Assembly (NCBI GenBank): GCA_017464245.1
Contig: JAFUDV010000072.1
Location: forward strand, 1 to 42,614
DNA from: Bacteroidales bacterium
GTDB lineage: Bacteria; Bacteroidota; Bacteroidia; Bacteroidales; UBA932
Length of the DNA stretch: 42,614 nucleotides
Reading direction: 5' to 3'
Shown here piece by piece: positions 17,038 through 25,365 of the stretch. Numbering within the stretch: the first letter of the stretch is position 1; every line of letters starts with the position of its first letter. A program made the translations under genes and the position numbers. The notes under the pieces are model-generated. The model worked only from the letters and a program-made list of their open reading frames with translations, was not told where the DNA came from and ran no database searches.

Positions 17038-20013
17038 TTAGAAATCGACGTTCACGCCGAAGATGGCGGTCTTCACGTTCGGATAGGTGCCGTAGTCGAT
17101 GCCCATGTTGGTGGCGCTGGAGTACTGGCTCATCTCCGGGTCGTAACCCGAATACCGGGTGAAGGTGAAGAAGTTGGACAGGGTCACGTAAGGCTGGACC
17201 TTCGCGATGCCGATCTTGCGGAGGAAGCTTCCCCGGAAGTCATAGGACAGGGTGATGTTCTTGACCTTCAGGTAGGAGCCGTCCTCGATCCAGTAGTCGG
17301 ACGGCTTCGCGTTCCAGGTCTCGCCGGCCTTGGGGATGTCGGTGACCTGGCCCGGGATCCGCCAGCGGCGGACGGCGCTGTGCAGCTGGTTCGCACCGTT
17401 CTGCATGCCGATCATGTCCACCTTGGACACGTTGAAGATGTCGTTGCCGTAGGAACCGGTGAGGAGGATGCTCAGGTTGAAGCCGTACAGGCGGAAGTTG
17501 TTGGTCATGCCGCCGATGAACTTCGGGTTGGCGTTGCCGATGTACTGCTTGTCCGCGTCGGTGATGTCGCCGTCGCCGTTCAGGTCCTCATAGACGAGCA
17601 GGCCCGTCTCCGGGTCTACGCCGCCCACGACCTTGTAGCCCCAGAACTTGGAGAGGGACTCGCCCGGGGTCATCCGGACGATGTTCTCGCCGATACGCTC
17701 GGGATTCACGTAGTAGTACACCTGCTGGAGCTGGAGGCTCTCGAGCTTGTTGCGGTTCAGGGAGAGGTTGAAGTCGGTGCTCCATTCGAAGTCCTTCCGG
17801 GCGATGTTCACCGTGTTCAGGGCGAACTCGACACCCCAGTTCGACATCGCACCCTCATTGCGGAAGATGCTCGGGTTCGGGGCCGGGAGGGAGACGGACA
17901 TCAGCAGGCCGTCGGTCTTCTTGTAGTAGGCGTCCACGGCGAGGGTGATGCGGCTGCCCAGCAGGCTCGCGTCGATACCCACGTTCGTCTGGGTGGTGGT
18001 CTCCCAGGTCAGGTACTTGTTGCCGAAGTTGGACTTGCCGCCGATGGACGGGGTCGCATAGGCGTATTCCTCGTTCGTCCAGTCATAGTAGGTGGTGCCG
18101 TAGGTCTGGACCCAGGCGTAGTCGCCCAGGCCGGACTGGTTGCCCTGCTGGCCCCAGCCCGCGCGGAGCTTGAGGTCGTTGAGCCAGGACAGGTCCTTCA
18201 GGAAATCCTCGCCGGTGAGGCGCCAGGCGGCGGAAGCGGACGGGAAGTAACCCCACTTGTGGCCCGGAGCCAACTTGGAGGAACCGTCCGCACGGAAGTT
18301 CACCGTGAGGTAGTACTTGCTGTCGTAGTTGTACGCGGCACGGCCCAGGTAGGACATGATGGCCCACTGGGACCAGCCGGTGCTCTGACCGCGGAGGCCG
18401 CCCTTGTTGCCGCCGCCCAGGCCCCAGATCTTGTCGTAGTACTCGGGGTTGAAGTTGCTGCGGGAACCGCTGAGCTGCTGCCAGTCGGAAGTGGTGGCGG
18501 AGGTGCCGGCCATGAGGTCCAGGTTGTGCTTGCCGCCGAAGGTGTCCTTATAGGAAAGGATGTTGTCGAAGATCATGCGGCGGTCGTCGCTGCGGGTGTC
18601 CGTCGCCTCGCCGTGCTGGGTGCGGCCGTACTGGGTCTGGACCGGGTCCAGGTAGGACCAGCTGTGGACCCAGCGGCGGTCCATGGACACCGTGCTCTTG
18701 AAGTTCAGCTTCCTGGAGAAGTTGATCTGCGCATAGCCGGTGAGGATGGCGCGGTCGGTGGTGTCGAAGTTGTTCTCGCTGCGGGCCATGTTCTCGGCAG
18801 GGGTGGTGTAGCCGCCCAGGCCGTAGAAGCTGTCGTAGTACTGGTTCGGGTTCTCCGGATCCCACACGGGCGCATAGGTCGGGGAGTTGATCACGGACAG
18901 GACCACGCCGGCGCGGTTCGCGCCCGTACCGGAGATGATGCCGTTGTTCTTGTAGTTGGAGTAGGCGACGTTGGCACCCACGGTGAGCCACTTGTACATG
19001 TCCACGTCGAAGCTCGCGCGGACGTTGTAGCGGCGGGCGTAGGCCACCTTGATGATACCTTCCTCGTCGGAGTAGCCGCCGCCGATGTAGTAGCGGAACT
19101 TCTCGCCGCCGCCGGACACGCCCAGCTGGTAGTTCTGGGTGATGCCGGTCCTGTAGGTGTAGTCGAACCAGTCGGTCTCGTCCTTGAGCCCGGCGGGGAC
19201 GTTGATGTTGAACTCCTTTGCATATTCGCGGTACTCGTCCACGTTCAGCACCTCGTAGGAACGGGTCACGTTGGACACGCCCACATAGGAGGTGAAGTTC
19301 ACCTTCGGGGCCTGGTCGCGGCCGCCCTGCTTGGTGGTGATGAGGACGACGCCGTTCGCGGCGCGGGAGCCGTAGATGGCGGCGGAGGAGGCGTCCTTGA
19401 GGATCTGCATCGTCTCGATGTCGTTCGGGGAGAGGTACGCGATGGCGTAGGAACCCTCACCCACGGGAACGCCGTCCACGACGTAGAGCGGGTCATTGGA
19501 GGAGGCGATGGAGCTGTTGCCGCGCACGCGGACCGTCATGCCGGAACCCGGAAGGCCGGAGGTCTGCTGGACCTGGACGCCGGCCACCTTGCCCTGGATG
19601 AGGCCGGAAGCCTCGGAAACGGGCCGCAGGGCGGCGTCTTCGGTGGAGACGATGGACACGGCCGTGGTGAGGTCCTTCTTGCGGACGGAACCGTAGCCGA
19701 TGGCGACGACGGCATCCAGCGCGAGGGCTTCCTCCTGGATGGTCACGTCCACGACGGCGCGGCTGCCCACGGTTTCGGTGACGGTGCCGTAGCCCAGCGC
19801 GTCAAAGACGAGGACGGCCTGGGGACCGGACACCGTAATGGAATAGCGGCCGTCCGCACCGGTCACGGTGCCGTTCTGGGTACCCTGCTCCAGGACCGTA
19901 ATGCCGATCGCCGGATAGCCGGATCCGTCCGTCACCGTACCCGTAACGGCCTTCCTCTGCGCAAACGCGGTCACGCCGAGGAGCATCATTACGAAAACAA
20001 TGAATTTTTTCAT
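17038..20013 (-). CDS. SusC-like TonB-dependent outer membrane transporter
   Basis: A 991-residue TonB-linked outer membrane transporter of the SusC/RagA family. It has a signal peptide (1-18), a carboxypeptidase-like beta-sandwich (about 20-100), a plug domain beginning near GYGSVRKKDLTTAVS with the family motif PLYVVDGVP, and a long barrel rich in aromatic residues. It is the first gene of the operon SusC, SusD, GH30, SusE-like. Oligosaccharides bound by SusD would be imported through it into the periplasm with energy from TonB. No FecR or anti-sigma domain is present, so regulation is likely by the DUF6377-like protein at the end of the locus. Confidence 0.96.
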   Translation of the reverse strand: MKKFIVFVMMLLGVTAFAQRKAVTGTVTDGSGYPAIGITVLEQGTQNGTVTGADGRYSITVSGPQAVLVFDALGYGTVTETVGSRAVVDVTIQEEALALDAVVAIGYGSVRKKDLTTAVSIVSTEDAALRPVSEASGLIQGKVAGVQVQQTSGLPGSGMTVRVRGNSSIASSNDPLYVVDGVPVGEGSYAIAYLSPNDIETMQILKDASSAAIYGSRAANGVVLITTKQGGRDQAPKVNFTSYVGVSNVTRSYEVLNVDEYREYAKEFNINVPAGLKDETDWFDYTYRTGITQNYQLGVSGGGEKFRYYIGGGYSDEEGIIKVAYARRYNVRASFDVDMYKWLTVGANVAYSNYKNNGIISGTGANRAGVVLSVINSPTYAPVWDPENPNQYYDSFYGLGGYTTPAENMARSENNFDTTDRAILTGYAQINFSRKLNFKSTVSMDRRWVHSWSYLDPVQTQYGRTQHGEATDTRSDDRRMIFDNILSYKDTFGGKHNLDLMAGTSATTSDWQQLSGSRSNFNPEYYDKIWGLGGGNKGGLRGQSTGWSQWAIMSYLGRAAYNYDSKYYLTVNFRADGSSKLAPGHKWGYFPSASAAWRLTGEDFLKDLSWLNDLKLRAGWGQQGNQSGLGDYAWVQTYGTTYYDWTNEEYAYATPSIGGKSNFGNKYLTWETTTQTNVGIDASLLGSRITLAVDAYYKKTDGLLMSVSLPAPNPSIFRNEGAMSNWGVEFALNTVNIARKDFEWSTDFNLSLNRNKLESLQLQQVYYYVNPERIGENIVRMTPGESLSKFWGYKVVGGVDPETGLLVYEDLNGDGDITDADKQYIGNANPKFIGGMTNNFRLYGFNLSILLTGSYGNDIFNVSKVDMIGMQNGANQLHSAVRRWRIPGQVTDIPKAGETWNAKPSDYWIEDGSYLKVKNITLSYDFRGSFLRKIGIAKVQPYVTLSNFFTFTRYSGYDPEMSQYSSATNMGIDYGTYPNVKTAIFGVNVDF

Positions 20014-20044
20014 AAAGGTTTTGGATTGGTTTGTCTATGTGGCG

Positions 20045-20061
20045 CCGGCAGGGTCTGCCGG
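20045..20061 (-). other. Hairpin at the 5' end of the susC-like leader
   Basis: CCGGCAG (20045-20051) and CTGCCGG (20055-20061) form a perfect 7-bp stem with a 3-nt loop. It lies at or within a few bases of the predicted transcription start and may protect the mRNA 5' end. Confidence 0.5.
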
Positions 20062-20067
20062 ACGATG

Positions 20068-20075
20068 CAAAATTA
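20068..20075 (-). promoter_or_regulatory. -7 box of the SusC/D operon
   Basis: On the minus strand this reads TAATTTTG, a full TAnnTTTG match, giving a leader of about 50 nt to the ATG at 20013. There is no -33 match, which fits a promoter needing an activator. Confidence 0.6.
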
Positions 20076-20096
20076 AGGAGGAACCCTGTCCGGTAT

Positions 20097-20119
20097 TCCA
20101 CTTTTCCACCGAAAGTGGA
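20097..20119. promoter_or_regulatory. Inverted repeat upstream of the SusC/D promoter, activator site candidate
   Basis: TCCACTTT (20097-20104), a 7-bp spacer, and AAAGTGGA (20112-20119), perfect 8-bp arms. It is centred about 45 bp upstream of the predicted start, a usual activator position. Half-site copies AAAGTGGA (20191-20198) and GAAGTGGA (20212-20219) occur further upstream, the latter overlapping the transporter gene. Confidence 0.45.
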
Positions 20120-20148
20120 CGAAAAGAAGCCCCTTGCGAGGGCTTCTT
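20120..20148 (-). terminator. Terminator of the efflux operon
   Basis: A 9-bp stem (AAGAAGCCC, 20124-20132; GGGCTTCTT, 20140-20148) with a 7-nt loop. On the minus strand the stem runs into TTTTCG. It lies 39 bp beyond the last permease stop. A second small hairpin, TTTAAGCC/GGCTTAAA (20172-20191), overlaps that stop codon. Confidence 0.75.
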
Positions 20149-20186
20149 CACTGGCTTTCAATTACTTATTATTTAAGCCACGGGGC

Positions 20187-21428
20187 TTAAAAAGTGGATT
20201 CCGGCAGGGTGGAAGTGGACCGGACTCCTTTCCGTTTGAGTACGAAATTCTCCACGTACACCGCCGCGCAGGCCAGGATATAGTACACGATTCCCTGGAT
20301 GCACAGGGCCCGCAGCTGGGGCGCGATAACATCCAGCCGGGCACCCGCCGTATTCAGGTTGATGAATCCCTGGCAGCCGAAGGTGGACGGGAACAGGTAG
20401 GAGAAGCCCTTCCAGAAAGCCGGGAAGGCTGTCGTCGGCCAGCTGAAACCCGTCAGGAACACGCACACCGGCGACATGAACAGGAACAGCAGGAAGGCCG
20501 ATTCCCGCCGCGTCACGAGCGTCGTCCAGGTCATGGAGAAGAACACGCACACGGTGACGAACAGGGCGAGCAGGACGAGGATGTCCCAAAAACTGCCCCG
20601 CTGCGGGAAGCCGAACATCGCCGGCACGATGCAGCACACATAGATGCCGATGATCATGAACAGCAGCCAGTACACGCCGCCGCGGCCGAGCACCACCCGG
20701 CCCACTCCCCTTCCCGTCAGCGAATCCGGCAGGGAGGCGAAGCTGCGGTTTTCCTCGCGCATCGTTCCCACGGACATGCTCATCCCGTAGAACATCACCT
20801 GCTGGATGATGAGCATGAGGATGGCCGATATCAGGAAGATGCTGTAGGAGAACGCCCGGTTGTAGGGGTTGACGTCCTCGTAGCGGACCGTGTTCACCGA
20901 CGCGTCCGCCTCCTGGTCCGTGAGCCCGTCCAGGGACAGGCGCTCCACCTTGATCCGGTTGATCTCGTGGAGCATCACGAACTCGGAGCCCATCAGCAGG
21001 TTCTTGTAGTAGAGGAAGCTGCTCATGTCGGCATAGATGCTGAAGGTCGCCGTCTCCTTCGCAGCCAGGCGGTCGCCGAAGTCGGACGGGAAATACACGA
21101 TCCCGTTGACCTTCCGCTGCTGTAGGAGGGCTTTCGCCTCCTCCATGTCCGTACACCGCCACGCGATGCCGATCTCCCGCGTCGCATCCATCTCCCGGAT
21201 CAGGCGCCGGCTGTCGCTGCAGGCAGCGTCATCCACCACGGCGATGGGCGTATCCTCCAGGATACCGTTCTTATAGACGAAATTATACAGGATCGGGTAC
21301 AGGAAGCCCGCCACGACGAAGATGATCATCACGCCCCCGTCATGCAGCACGTGCCGCAGCTCCAGGTTGAAGATCCGGATGGCATCCCCCAGCCAGCGCC
21401 CGAAGTAAGTCTCTTTAATTCCTTTCAT
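20187..21428 (-). CDS. ABC-2 type permease, second copy of the efflux operon
   Basis: A 413-residue inner-membrane protein of the ABC-2 permease type: one N-terminal membrane helix (about 32-50), a large extracytoplasmic domain starting with TPIAVVDDAACSDSRRL, and about five C-terminal membrane helices (from about 195 on). It is paralogous to the gene just upstream, with which it overlaps by 14 bp. The pair should form a heterodimer that passes substrate to the HlyD adaptor and TolC-like channel. There is no ATP-binding domain in it or its neighbours. The substrate is unknown. Confidence 0.82.
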   Translation of the reverse strand: MKGIKETYFGRWLGDAIRIFNLELRHVLHDGGVMIIFVVAGFLYPILYNFVYKNGILEDTPIAVVDDAACSDSRRLIREMDATREIGIAWRCTDMEEAKALLQQRKVNGIVYFPSDFGDRLAAKETATFSIYADMSSFLYYKNLLMGSEFVMLHEINRIKVERLSLDGLTDQEADASVNTVRYEDVNPYNRAFSYSIFLISAILMLIIQQVMFYGMSMSVGTMREENRSFASLPDSLTGRGVGRVVLGRGGVYWLLFMIIGIYVCCIVPAMFGFPQRGSFWDILVLLALFVTVCVFFSMTWTTLVTRRESAFLLFLFMSPVCVFLTGFSWPTTAFPAFWKGFSYLFPSTFGCQGFINLNTAGARLDVIAPQLRALCIQGIVYYILACAAVYVENFVLKRKGVRSTSTLPESTF

Positions 21429-22584
21429 AATCCAGATAGGTATAGGCCCTGCCCAGGCGTCCCAGCACCAGGAACGGCAGGAAACAGAACAGCAGGAGGG
21501 TCAGCACCTCCGGATACCACGCTCCGAAGCCGCTTCCGAAGATGCCCACCTGCACGTACAGTTCGTAATAGTGGCGCAGCGGATACATCATCGTCAGCCC
21601 GCGGAGACCGGCCGGCATCGCTTCCACCGGCAGGGTGAAACCGGTCAGGGACAGGCCCAGCACGCTGTACAGGGCGCCGATGGAGAGGGCGAACCGGCAC
21701 ACCGGCACGAAGCCGATGATGAGCACCGCCACGGACTCGGAGGCCACCACCAGCAGGAAACAGGCCAGCAGCATCTGCCAAAGGCTCCCCGCCAGCGGGA
21801 AGTGCATCCATTTGTACAGGACCACCTCCACGGTCCAGCCAATCAGGGTGAACAGGACCGTATAGAGGGCCATTTTCCCGCTGACCGCCGCATAGACGTC
21901 ATGGTCCACGCTGTCCAGCAGGTGCCGGCTGGTCCCGTACTTGAGTTCCGCGCCCAGCGAATAGATCAGGACGATGATCACCACCATCTGCAGCATGCCC
22001 GGGATCATCATGTTGGCCAGGTACGCCCCGTAGTTCATCGTGGGGTTGCCGATCTGGTGCACGTCGATATCCACCGGACGGAGCAGCCCTCCGATCTCGC
22101 TCTCGGGAACGCCCTTCATCCGGAGCACCTCCCGCTGGACGGCGCCCGAGGTGAGGTTCACCATGGTCAGGATGTCCTTCCAGGCCAGGGAACCGCCCAG
22201 GAAATACAGGCCGTTGATGTAGAAGCTGAACGTCGGCTGCCGCTGGGACAGGATGTCCCGGTCGAATCCTTCCGGAATCAGGCAGATGCTGGTCACCCGT
22301 CCGCCCTGCAGGTCGGCCTGCGCCTCGGCGAAGGAGCCGTAATGGACCACCTTGCCCAGCTGCGTCGCGTCCAGCTGCCGGCAGAAGTTCCGGGAGGTGG
22401 AAGTGCCGTCCAGGTCCACTACGGCAATGGGCAGGTCCGACGGCACCCCATCCTGCAGGAATGTCAGGTAGAAGACCGTACAGAACGCCATCACGGCCAC
22501 GGAGCCCAGAAGATAGATGGGCCGGCGGGCCCAGATCCGGATCTCCCGGCGGATGACCCTGTCTATTTTCTCGAAGAATGTCAT
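21415..22584 (-). CDS. ABC-2 type permease, first copy of the efflux operon
   Basis: A 389-residue ABC-2 type permease with an N-terminal helix (about 25-42), an extracytoplasmic domain opening with LPIAVVDLDGTSTSRN, and a C-terminal block of about five helices ending in a small cytoplasmic tail. The architecture matches the YhhJ/YbhS-type permeases. Its ATG overlaps the HlyD stop codon (ATGA) and its 3' end overlaps the next permease by 14 bp, so the three are translationally coupled. Role: export of an unknown small molecule or cell-envelope component across both membranes. Confidence 0.83.
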   Translation of the reverse strand: MTFFEKIDRVIRREIRIWARRPIYLLGSVAVMAFCTVFYLTFLQDGVPSDLPIAVVDLDGTSTSRNFCRQLDATQLGKVVHYGSFAEAQADLQGGRVTSICLIPEGFDRDILSQRQPTFSFYINGLYFLGGSLAWKDILTMVNLTSGAVQREVLRMKGVPESEIGGLLRPVDIDVHQIGNPTMNYGAYLANMMIPGMLQMVVIIVLIYSLGAELKYGTSRHLLDSVDHDVYAAVSGKMALYTVLFTLIGWTVEVVLYKWMHFPLAGSLWQMLLACFLLVVASESVAVLIIGFVPVCRFALSIGALYSVLGLSLTGFTLPVEAMPAGLRGLTMMYPLRHYYELYVQVGIFGSGFGAWYPEVLTLLLFCFLPFLVLGRLGRAYTYLDYERN

Positions 22585-23564
22585 TTCACGACCAGGACTG
22601 TCATACCGGGACGGAGTCCCTTCACGTTCTCCACGGGGACGGCACGCACCTCGAAGGTCTTGGCGTCGTACTGGTCCGTCTCCTTGGTGGCCTTCCAGGT
22701 GGCGTAGGATTCACGGACGGCCATGTAATCGACCCGGACCTTCAGGGTCCGTCCGTCCAGGGCGGGCACCTTCACCGTCAGTTCATCTCCGGTCTGCATT
22801 CCGTGCAGTTCGTCTTCCCGGACGTTGAACGTGAACCAGATGTCGGACAGGTCGGTCACGGTCGCCACCGGAGAGCCCTGGCCCACCAGCTCTCCCTGAT
22901 GGGGATACACGCTGGAGACGACGCCGTCCGCCGGGGAGACCAGGTACAGTTCCTGGAGATAGGAATCCACTTCCTGGATGGCGCCGTCGGCCTGATGGAC
23001 CAGGGCGGCGGCCGCTGCCCGGTCTTCCGCCCGGGCCCCGTCCAGGGCCAGGTCGTACTGGCTCTTCGCGGCCTTCGCCTGCGCGACGGCAGCGTCGTAC
23101 TTCGCCTTGGTCTCGTCATATTTCTGCGCGGAGATCACTTTCTGGTCATAGAGCGTCTGCACGCGTTCGAAGGACTTTTTCATCACGTCCTCCTGCACCA
23201 GCGCCTGCTGCCACAGTTCGTAGGCACCGGCAATCTGCTCCTTGCGGGCGCCGTTGCGGGCCTTGGTGCTCTGCGCCTGGGCGGCGCTGCGCGCGGCCTG
23301 CGCCTGCGCAAGTTTCGCCCGCACCTGCGGCGAATCGATGAAAGCGACCGTGTCGCCCTTGTGGACTTCCTGCCCTTCCCGGCAGTACAGCTGCGTCACA
23401 TGGCCGGGGACCATGCAGGAAATGCGGTATTCCGTCGCCTCGGCTTCGCCCTGGATCACATGCGGGCGGGGTTTGCTCACCAGATAGCCCACCAGGGCGA
23501 TCGCGAGGACGATGCCCACCAGGGCCGCCACTCCGATCAGGAGATTGTAGTTTTTCTTTGCCAT
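22581..23564 (-). CDS. HlyD/RND-type periplasmic adaptor (membrane fusion protein)
   Basis: A 327-residue membrane fusion protein: N-terminal membrane anchor (about 9-29), biotinyl-lipoyl half motif (VPGHVTQLYCREGQEVHKGD), a long helical hairpin (about 80-185, rich in Ala and Gln), second lipoyl half (SPADGVVSSVYPHQGELV) and a beta-barrel domain. It bridges the inner-membrane permeases and the TolC channel. The start at 23564 (MAKKNYN) is chosen over an in-frame ATG at 23591, which would overlap the TolC gene; both are possible. It sits 13 bp after the TolC gene and overlaps the following permease by 4 bp. Confidence 0.9.
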   Translation of the reverse strand: MAKKNYNLLIGVAALVGIVLAIALVGYLVSKPRPHVIQGEAEATEYRISCMVPGHVTQLYCREGQEVHKGDTVAFIDSPQVRAKLAQAQAARSAAQAQSTKARNGARKEQIAGAYELWQQALVQEDVMKKSFERVQTLYDQKVISAQKYDETKAKYDAAVAQAKAAKSQYDLALDGARAEDRAAAAALVHQADGAIQEVDSYLQELYLVSPADGVVSSVYPHQGELVGQGSPVATVTDLSDIWFTFNVREDELHGMQTGDELTVKVPALDGRTLKVRVDYMAVRESYATWKATKETDQYDAKTFEVRAVPVENVKGLRPGMTVLVVK

Positions 23565-23577
23565 TGTGTATTTCTGT

Positions 23578-25176
23578 TTATTGTATTTCACTGTTTCCTT
23601 CGGCCTTACGGAGATTCGCGGCCGCCATCTGGAGTTCGGTGGAGGCGTCCAGGTAGTCGCTGTGGGCGGAAAGCCAGGCGGTCTGGGCGCTCAGGACGGT
23701 GTTCGTGGAAATCACGCCCGCCTCGAAGCCGACGGTGGCGGTGCGGAGATTCTCCTCCGCGCTCGCGAGGTTGGATTCCGCCATGGACAGTTTCTCCAGG
23801 GCCTCGTCCCAGGACTTCCGCTCGCGGGTGACCTGGAGCTCGATCATTTCCTTCGCATCCTCAAGCCGGTCGCGGTAGAGCGAGGCTTCCGCCTTCGCCT
23901 TGCGGTAGCGGTTCACATTCTCCAGTCCATGGAAAATGGGCACGTTCACCATCACCCCCGCATTGAGCATGCCCCCGTTCCAGGTGTTCTGGAAACCGTT
24001 GAAGGTGTTCGGGTTGGAGACGATCCAGTTCGCCGTCAGGGCCACCTTGGGCATCAGGTCCGCACGGACGACCTTGGCCTTCGCGTCATAGACCCGCGAG
24101 GCAAGGTCCAGGCTGCGGGTTTCGGGCCGGTCGGCATAGATGTCGTCCAGGGACTTGTCCATGCCGCGCTCCGGAAGCGGAACGATGTCCAGGTCCTCGT
24201 CGGCGAGGACGATCTCGCTGTCCAGGGGGAGGCCGATCCGCTGGCACAGCAGCATCTTCGAGAGCGTGAGCCCGTTGGAGGCCTTGGTGCGCAGCATCTC
24301 GGCCTCGCCCACCTTCACCTTGATCTGGAGGGCGTCGGATTCGGTCATGACACCGGCCGCGACGGAGGCATCCACATCGGCCTGGAGGGCGTGCAGAAGG
24401 TCGGCATAGGCCTCGGCGAGGCGCTTCTTGCCGGCGATGGACACGATCTGCCAGTAGGCCTGGTCCACGTCCAGCAGGATCTGTGCGCACTCCAGGTCGT
24501 ACTTGGATTTCGCAAGGTCCTCCGCCAGGGCGGCCATCTTGTTGGAATAGACGATCTTGCCGCCCACGAACACCGGCTGCTGCACCGTCACGGCGCCTAC
24601 CCAGATGTTGTGCAGGTCCGGATGGAGGGCCTTGTCGATGTCCGCACCGATGGCGTTCACCGGCTCCGCGATGTTCGGAAGTGTCACCTGCACAAGGGCG
24701 GAGGGATCCGTTTTCTGCAGCATGCCCAGGACGGTCTGCCACATGGGGCTGGACATATACTCCTGCGCAAGGGCGGGATTGGTCTGGATGGCCGTCATGA
24801 GCTGGGTCATCGCCTGGGTCATGGTCTGCCCCATCGCATCGGTCAGCTGCTGGCCGACGGAGGCCGCCGCGCCCTCGAGCTGCGCCTGCATCAGCGACCC
24901 GGCGTTGGTCAGCAGGGCCGACTGCGCATCGCTGACGAGGGCGATGTCCCGGTTGTTATACATGTACGCGCCCGTGGCGCTCACATTCGGGAAAAAGTTG
25001 GCAAGGGCGATCTTGCGGTCATATCCGGCCATTTCGATCCGCGTACGGGCCTGGTCCAGGTCCTTGCTGGTCCGGACGGCCCTGTCCCGGCAGTCGTCCA
25101 AGGTCAGGCGCTGCGGCTGGGCCCAGACCGAAAGCACAGGCACGAAGAGCGCGAAGAGAAGGGATGCTTTTTTCAT
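23578..25176 (-). CDS. TolC family outer membrane efflux protein
   Basis: A 532-residue TolC-like outer membrane factor. It has a signal peptide (MKKASLLFALFVPVLSVWA), then the opening motif LTLDDCRDRAVRTSKDL, long helices, and the internal duplication of the family (second half near SLDLASRVYDAKAKVVRAD). The segment between about 75 and 165 (rich in Gln, Ala, Met) is longer than in most TolC proteins. The ATG at 25176 is chosen because it gives the signal peptide; longer versions would start upstream of or inside the promoter. It is the first gene of the efflux operon. Confidence 0.9.
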   Translation of the reverse strand: MKKASLLFALFVPVLSVWAQPQRLTLDDCRDRAVRTSKDLDQARTRIEMAGYDRKIALANFFPNVSATGAYMYNNRDIALVSDAQSALLTNAGSLMQAQLEGAAASVGQQLTDAMGQTMTQAMTQLMTAIQTNPALAQEYMSSPMWQTVLGMLQKTDPSALVQVTLPNIAEPVNAIGADIDKALHPDLHNIWVGAVTVQQPVFVGGKIVYSNKMAALAEDLAKSKYDLECAQILLDVDQAYWQIVSIAGKKRLAEAYADLLHALQADVDASVAAGVMTESDALQIKVKVGEAEMLRTKASNGLTLSKMLLCQRIGLPLDSEIVLADEDLDIVPLPERGMDKSLDDIYADRPETRSLDLASRVYDAKAKVVRADLMPKVALTANWIVSNPNTFNGFQNTWNGGMLNAGVMVNVPIFHGLENVNRYRKAKAEASLYRDRLEDAKEMIELQVTRERKSWDEALEKLSMAESNLASAEENLRTATVGFEAGVISTNTVLSAQTAWLSAHSDYLDASTELQMAAANLRKAEGNSEIQ

Positions 25177-25229
25177 TATTGTACCTTTTGACATTTTGTC
25201 ATGCATTTTCAATTCATCGAATGAGGATG

Positions 25230-25260
25230 CAAAGTTATTGCCAATAATCTCCATTATAAA
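25230..25260 (-). promoter_or_regulatory. Promoter of the efflux operon
   Basis: On the minus strand: TTTA (25257-25260), a 19-bp spacer, TAACTTTG (25230-25237). Transcription would start near 25224 with a leader of about 48 nt. The 14 bp ATAACTTTGCATCC recurs exactly at 26375-26388 on the + strand, after the AraC-family gene. Confidence 0.6.
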
Positions 25261-25307
25261 TCTCTATTCACCGTTAAAATTGTCATTTTGGTCGAATAAT
25301 ACGAATA

Positions 25308-25340
25308 TTTGCAAATAATCAACGAAAAATGCTATCTTTG
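25308..25340 (+). promoter_or_regulatory. Promoter of the AraC-family regulator
   Basis: TTTG (25308-25311), a 21-bp spacer, TATCTTTG (25333-25340): a good Bacteroides-type promoter with a leader of about 20 nt. The -33 box lies in the palindrome ATTTGCAAAT (25307-25316), a possible operator for autoregulation. Confidence 0.7.
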
Positions 25341-25365
25341 CAAAAAAGCGAAAAAGATACCACTA

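Noticed and set aside
15646-20076. Very long open frame opposite SusC/SusD (about 1476 codons)
   Set aside because: It is antisense to well-recognised genes, has low-complexity Gly/Val/His-rich translation with no signal or domain, and arises from GC-rich codon bias.
20187-22584. Hidden ATPase domain in the ABC-2 permeases
   Set aside because: No Walker A (GxxGxGK[ST]) or LSGGQ motif is visible in either protein or in the HlyD and TolC neighbours.
22581-23591. Longer HlyD start at 23591
   Set aside because: Possible, but it overlaps the TolC stop and adds a polar extension before the membrane anchor; 23564 gives the usual N terminus.
25307-25316. ATTTGCAAAT palindrome as a certain operator
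   Set aside because: Only 10 bp in an A/T-rich promoter region; it overlaps the -33 box and could arise by chance, so it is mentioned only with the promoter.
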